From the NCBI GenBank assembly GCA_022508505.1, contig JAFLVC010000001.1:1-64000 (forward strand): 64,000 nt of DNA, read 5' to 3'. Under the pieces are notes generated by a model that saw only the letters and a program-made list of their open reading frames with translations, did not search any database and had not been told where the DNA came from. The stretch comes from Clostridiales bacterium (GTDB lineage: Bacteria; Bacillota; Clostridia; Christensenellales; Pumilibacteraceae). Below, in pieces: positions 61,997 through 64,000 of the stretch (its first letter is position 1; each line of letters opens with the position of its first letter). The position numbers were made by a program, and so were the translations under genes.

Positions 61997-63256
61997 TTAC
62001 ACCTTCTTTCGCCTACCGAGGTCGACGTTGTCGGTTTTGCGGCTTCTGAGATCCTTGACAGGGTGTTCCGCAATAGTAAAGCGGTAGTCCTCGCCGAACT
62101 CGTTTATATAGCTGTCGATAACCTTGTGGCTTGCCACGGACGAAGGGGTTTTGTTTACTGCGTTGTTATACTTAAAGTACTCGTAGTTGTCGGGTACATT
62201 GTTGAGGTCGGCGTAGTCCTCGAGCACGGCGGTATTGTTGACGGTATTTTTGAGGATATTGCGGATATAGTGTTTGTTCTTTTCGCAGTTGTCGTTAAAG
62301 GACAGAAGCGGCGGAAACTCGGCGTCGGGTATGACCTGCTGCCATTCCTTCTTCTCGTACTTTTTGAGAAGCTCTGCGGCGTAGTGTAGGTGCGAGAGCT
62401 CTTGCTCGAAGTGTACGGTCCATATCTTTTTCGCCACCTCGTTGGTCTCCTCGTTCATCGCCGAGTAATAAAGATAGCACTCGGCATACTCGTGCATGAG
62501 CAGGCATTCGAGCCAGGTCGTCGTCGGGTCCATGAGAGACTCGTACTGCGTGACGTGCATTTCTTCGACCATGCCTATTTCGAGGAACAGCTTGCGGCCG
62601 AGATCGGACGTCGGATAGAACGTTCCCGCATTCATATAAAAATTCATTGTCTGCTGTTCGGCGGCGGTGATTGTCATTGTGTGCAGCTTGGTTGCGAGCG
62701 ACGCGGTGTGCTTTATCGGGCGGCGAACGTTATCGAACGGATAACGGTGCTCGGCTATCGTGGGGCGACCGGGCATTATTTCGGTGTAGCTGCCGACAAG
62801 CTTCTCGCCGGCTATGCCGTGCTCCATTTCCAAGAGGTCGCTGAAGCGGTAAAGGTGATCGAAGTCCTCGAGAAGCGCGAAGTCGAGGGCGGCTTTGACG
62901 TACTTGTCCTTTTCGGTTTGCGCGAGGACCGCAGTCAAATCGACTGCGAGCTGTTCGTACGAAATGGTCGTTTCGAGAACGGTCTCGTCTTTCGGTTTGA
63001 AATAAGAAATGCGCTTTTGTTGTTGCTGTTCGAGGTTGCGGAGAACGGCAACGTCGCGTCGCAGGTCGTTGTCAAGAGTGTGTCGCGCGAGTTGATGCAT
63101 AAACCATTGTTCCTCGAACTCGGCGCCGTTCAGAAGAATGGTGCGCACCTTGGTGTATGCGTCGGTCGCGTTCTTATCGTAAGCCGTGGGATACAGCTTT
63201 TTCCAATCGTCGACGCATTTATCAATCTTGCACGTTTTTTCGAAAAATGGGTTCAT
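61997..63256 (-). CDS. Ferritin-like-fold protein, 419 aa
   Basis: Mostly long helices with repeated Glu/His pairs: FEEQWFMHQLARH, LLEMEHGIAGE, EIGMVEEMHVTQYE, LMHEYAECYLYY and HFEQELSHLHYAAELL. The ExxH spacing and helix lengths suggest a ferritin/rubrerythrin-type di-metal bundle. No exact family recognised; a basic C-terminus (RSRKTDNVDLGRRKKV) is present. Convergent with parB. Role (oxidative stress or metal handling) is inference. Confidence 0.62.
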   Translation of the reverse strand: MNPFFEKTCKIDKCVDDWKKLYPTAYDKNATDAYTKVRTILLNGAEFEEQWFMHQLARHTLDNDLRRDVAVLRNLEQQQQKRISYFKPKDETVLETTISYEQLAVDLTAVLAQTEKDKYVKAALDFALLEDFDHLYRFSDLLEMEHGIAGEKLVGSYTEIMPGRPTIAEHRYPFDNVRRPIKHTASLATKLHTMTITAAEQQTMNFYMNAGTFYPTSDLGRKLFLEIGMVEEMHVTQYESLMDPTTTWLECLLMHEYAECYLYYSAMNEETNEVAKKIWTVHFEQELSHLHYAAELLKKYEKKEWQQVIPDAEFPPLLSFNDNCEKNKHYIRNILKNTVNNTAVLEDYADLNNVPDNYEYFKYNNAVNKTPSSVASHKVIDSYINEFGEDYRFTIAEHPVKDLRSRKTDNVDLGRRKKV

Positions 63257-63451
63257 TGATTTACCTCCGTTTCGGGACTTATTCCCGCCGAGTGAATTAT
63301 TGTCAACAGGGAAGACGATTAAACGGAAAAACGAAAAATATCGGCGGAAGCGATGGCGCCGTTCACGATTATATTATAAAATCATAATAATAAGACCGCA
63401 AGAGGCATAGTCCCGCAGACAAGAGAAGAAAGCCGCGTCGAACAATGACAA

Positions 63452-63500
63452 GCTTCACTTAACATGGGGAGCTGTCATCGAAGCTGACCGAGGGGATGTG
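63452..63500 (+). repeat. Dispersed palindromic repeat, diverged copy
   Basis: CTTAACATGGGGAGCTGTC, stem ATCGAAGC, TGACCGAGGGGATGTG, followed by the AAGCGCGGG/CCCGCGCTT hairpin at about 63545-63571. 63257-63451 shows no gene. Confidence 0.7.
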
Positions 63501-63599
63501 AAAACAGCGCGCGACGTGGCTAAATGAATAGATAATAATTATTGAAGCGCGGGATACATGTGCCCGCGCTTATAAATTGACCTCACCGCTCTTTTCGAA

Positions 63600-63818
63600 A
63601 CGATACGTATATACTGCCATCATCCCGACCAATCGAGCGAATAGCGAACAGTCCTGTGGACTGTTTGCCGCGAGAGCCGAGCGAGGCTGTGCCAAGCGGT
63701 GGCGCGTCAGCGTTCGAGGGATCAAGGCGCCCCGCGCCGCACGCTCTTAAATCTTAATCTTTCTACCGCGCTCCATTAAATAAGTTGAGTTCCGCCGCAT
63801 ACTGTGATGGGATGTAAC
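63600..63818 (+). repeat. Composite repeat region related to 54240-54600
   Basis: About 63630-63720 resembles 54375-54480 (AGCGGTGGCGCGT, GAGCCGAGCGAGGCT). A degenerate CTCC...GATGGGATG element lies at 63769-63818. No gene seen. Confidence 0.55.
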
Positions 63819-63877
63819 TCCCATTGGCAAACGGAACTGCCGCCGTTAGGCTGCCGAATGGCTTAAATTCAGACGCG

Positions 63878-63964
63878 CTGAGACAGAATTTTCAAGAAAG
63901 AGGGATATTTTCGGCGGGGCTACCGTGCAACTAAACCGACGGTTTAGTAAATCAAGATTTTTCG
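63878..63964. repeat. 87-bp inverted repeat, right copy
   Basis: Reverse-complement partner of 55013-55099, with the palindrome CTAAACCG-A-CGGTTTAG at its centre. Confidence 0.85.
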
Positions 63965-64000
63965 AAATTTTCAAAGAATAAAAAACTCGCCCGCAAGCAA

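Overview
The window looks like a chromosome segment of a Gram-positive, gut-type Clostridia-like bacterium. Pointers are the many lipobox lipoproteins with InlB-type repeats, an AgrC/LytTR-type two-component system, large serine recombinases, membrane-anchored GH3 enzymes, a bile-salt-hydrolase family enzyme, Spo0J-type parB with parS sites, and near-consensus TTGACA-17-TATAAT promoters. The exact lineage cannot be fixed from the sequence; an uncultured Christensenellales-like group is only a guess. Core genes look GC-rich and a central island is clearly AT-richer.

Layout. 1-1640: the 5' part of lexA with its own promoter and a palindromic operator, and a divergent unit with a leader ORF that runs through a terminator. 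1690-13400: a surface glycan-handling block on the minus strand (two domain-permuted GH3 enzymes, an InlB/CBM-like lipoprotein and a GtrA-like membrane protein) downstream of an AgrC/AgrA-like sensor/regulator pair. 13400-15900: a large serine recombinase with a coupled Cys-rich micro-ORF and a large inverted repeat, next to tRNA-Ser(CGA). 15900-17800: a repeat-domain lipoprotein.

17960-30860: an apparent genomic island of about 12.8 kb. It is bounded by about 57-bp direct repeats, one of which is the terminator of tRNA-Arg(CCG). It carries an SF1 helicase with a nuclease-like C-terminus, a second large serine recombinase, a minus-strand operon (XRE regulator, HNH nuclease, amino-methyltransferase, C5-cytosine methyltransferase, DUF262 protein, HEPN protein), a decayed MobV relaxase with an oriT-like hairpin, and a TIR-domain protein. 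This is the main candidate for an undescribed composite defence system.

31000-35800: the str operon (rpsL, rpsG, fusA, tuf). 35800-49200: housekeeping and accessory genes, namely a zinc-ribbon protein, an InlB-repeat lipoprotein, a flavodoxin-fold reductase, iscS/iscU, a starch-binding esterase-like lipoprotein, a choloylglycine hydrolase and a redox pair (CxxC membrane protein plus a NapH-like ferredoxin/TlpA fusion). 49300-55100: ribokinase, a Na/Pi cotransporter, an XRE/lipoprotein divergon, a tiny Lys/Thr/Ser-rich protein and many intergenic repeats. 55190-63260: an origin-proximal gene set (smpB, mnmE, rsmG, lepB, parB) with two parS sites; it is flanked by a near-identical 87-bp inverted repeat and contains an AT-rich gap that is a weak oriC candidate.
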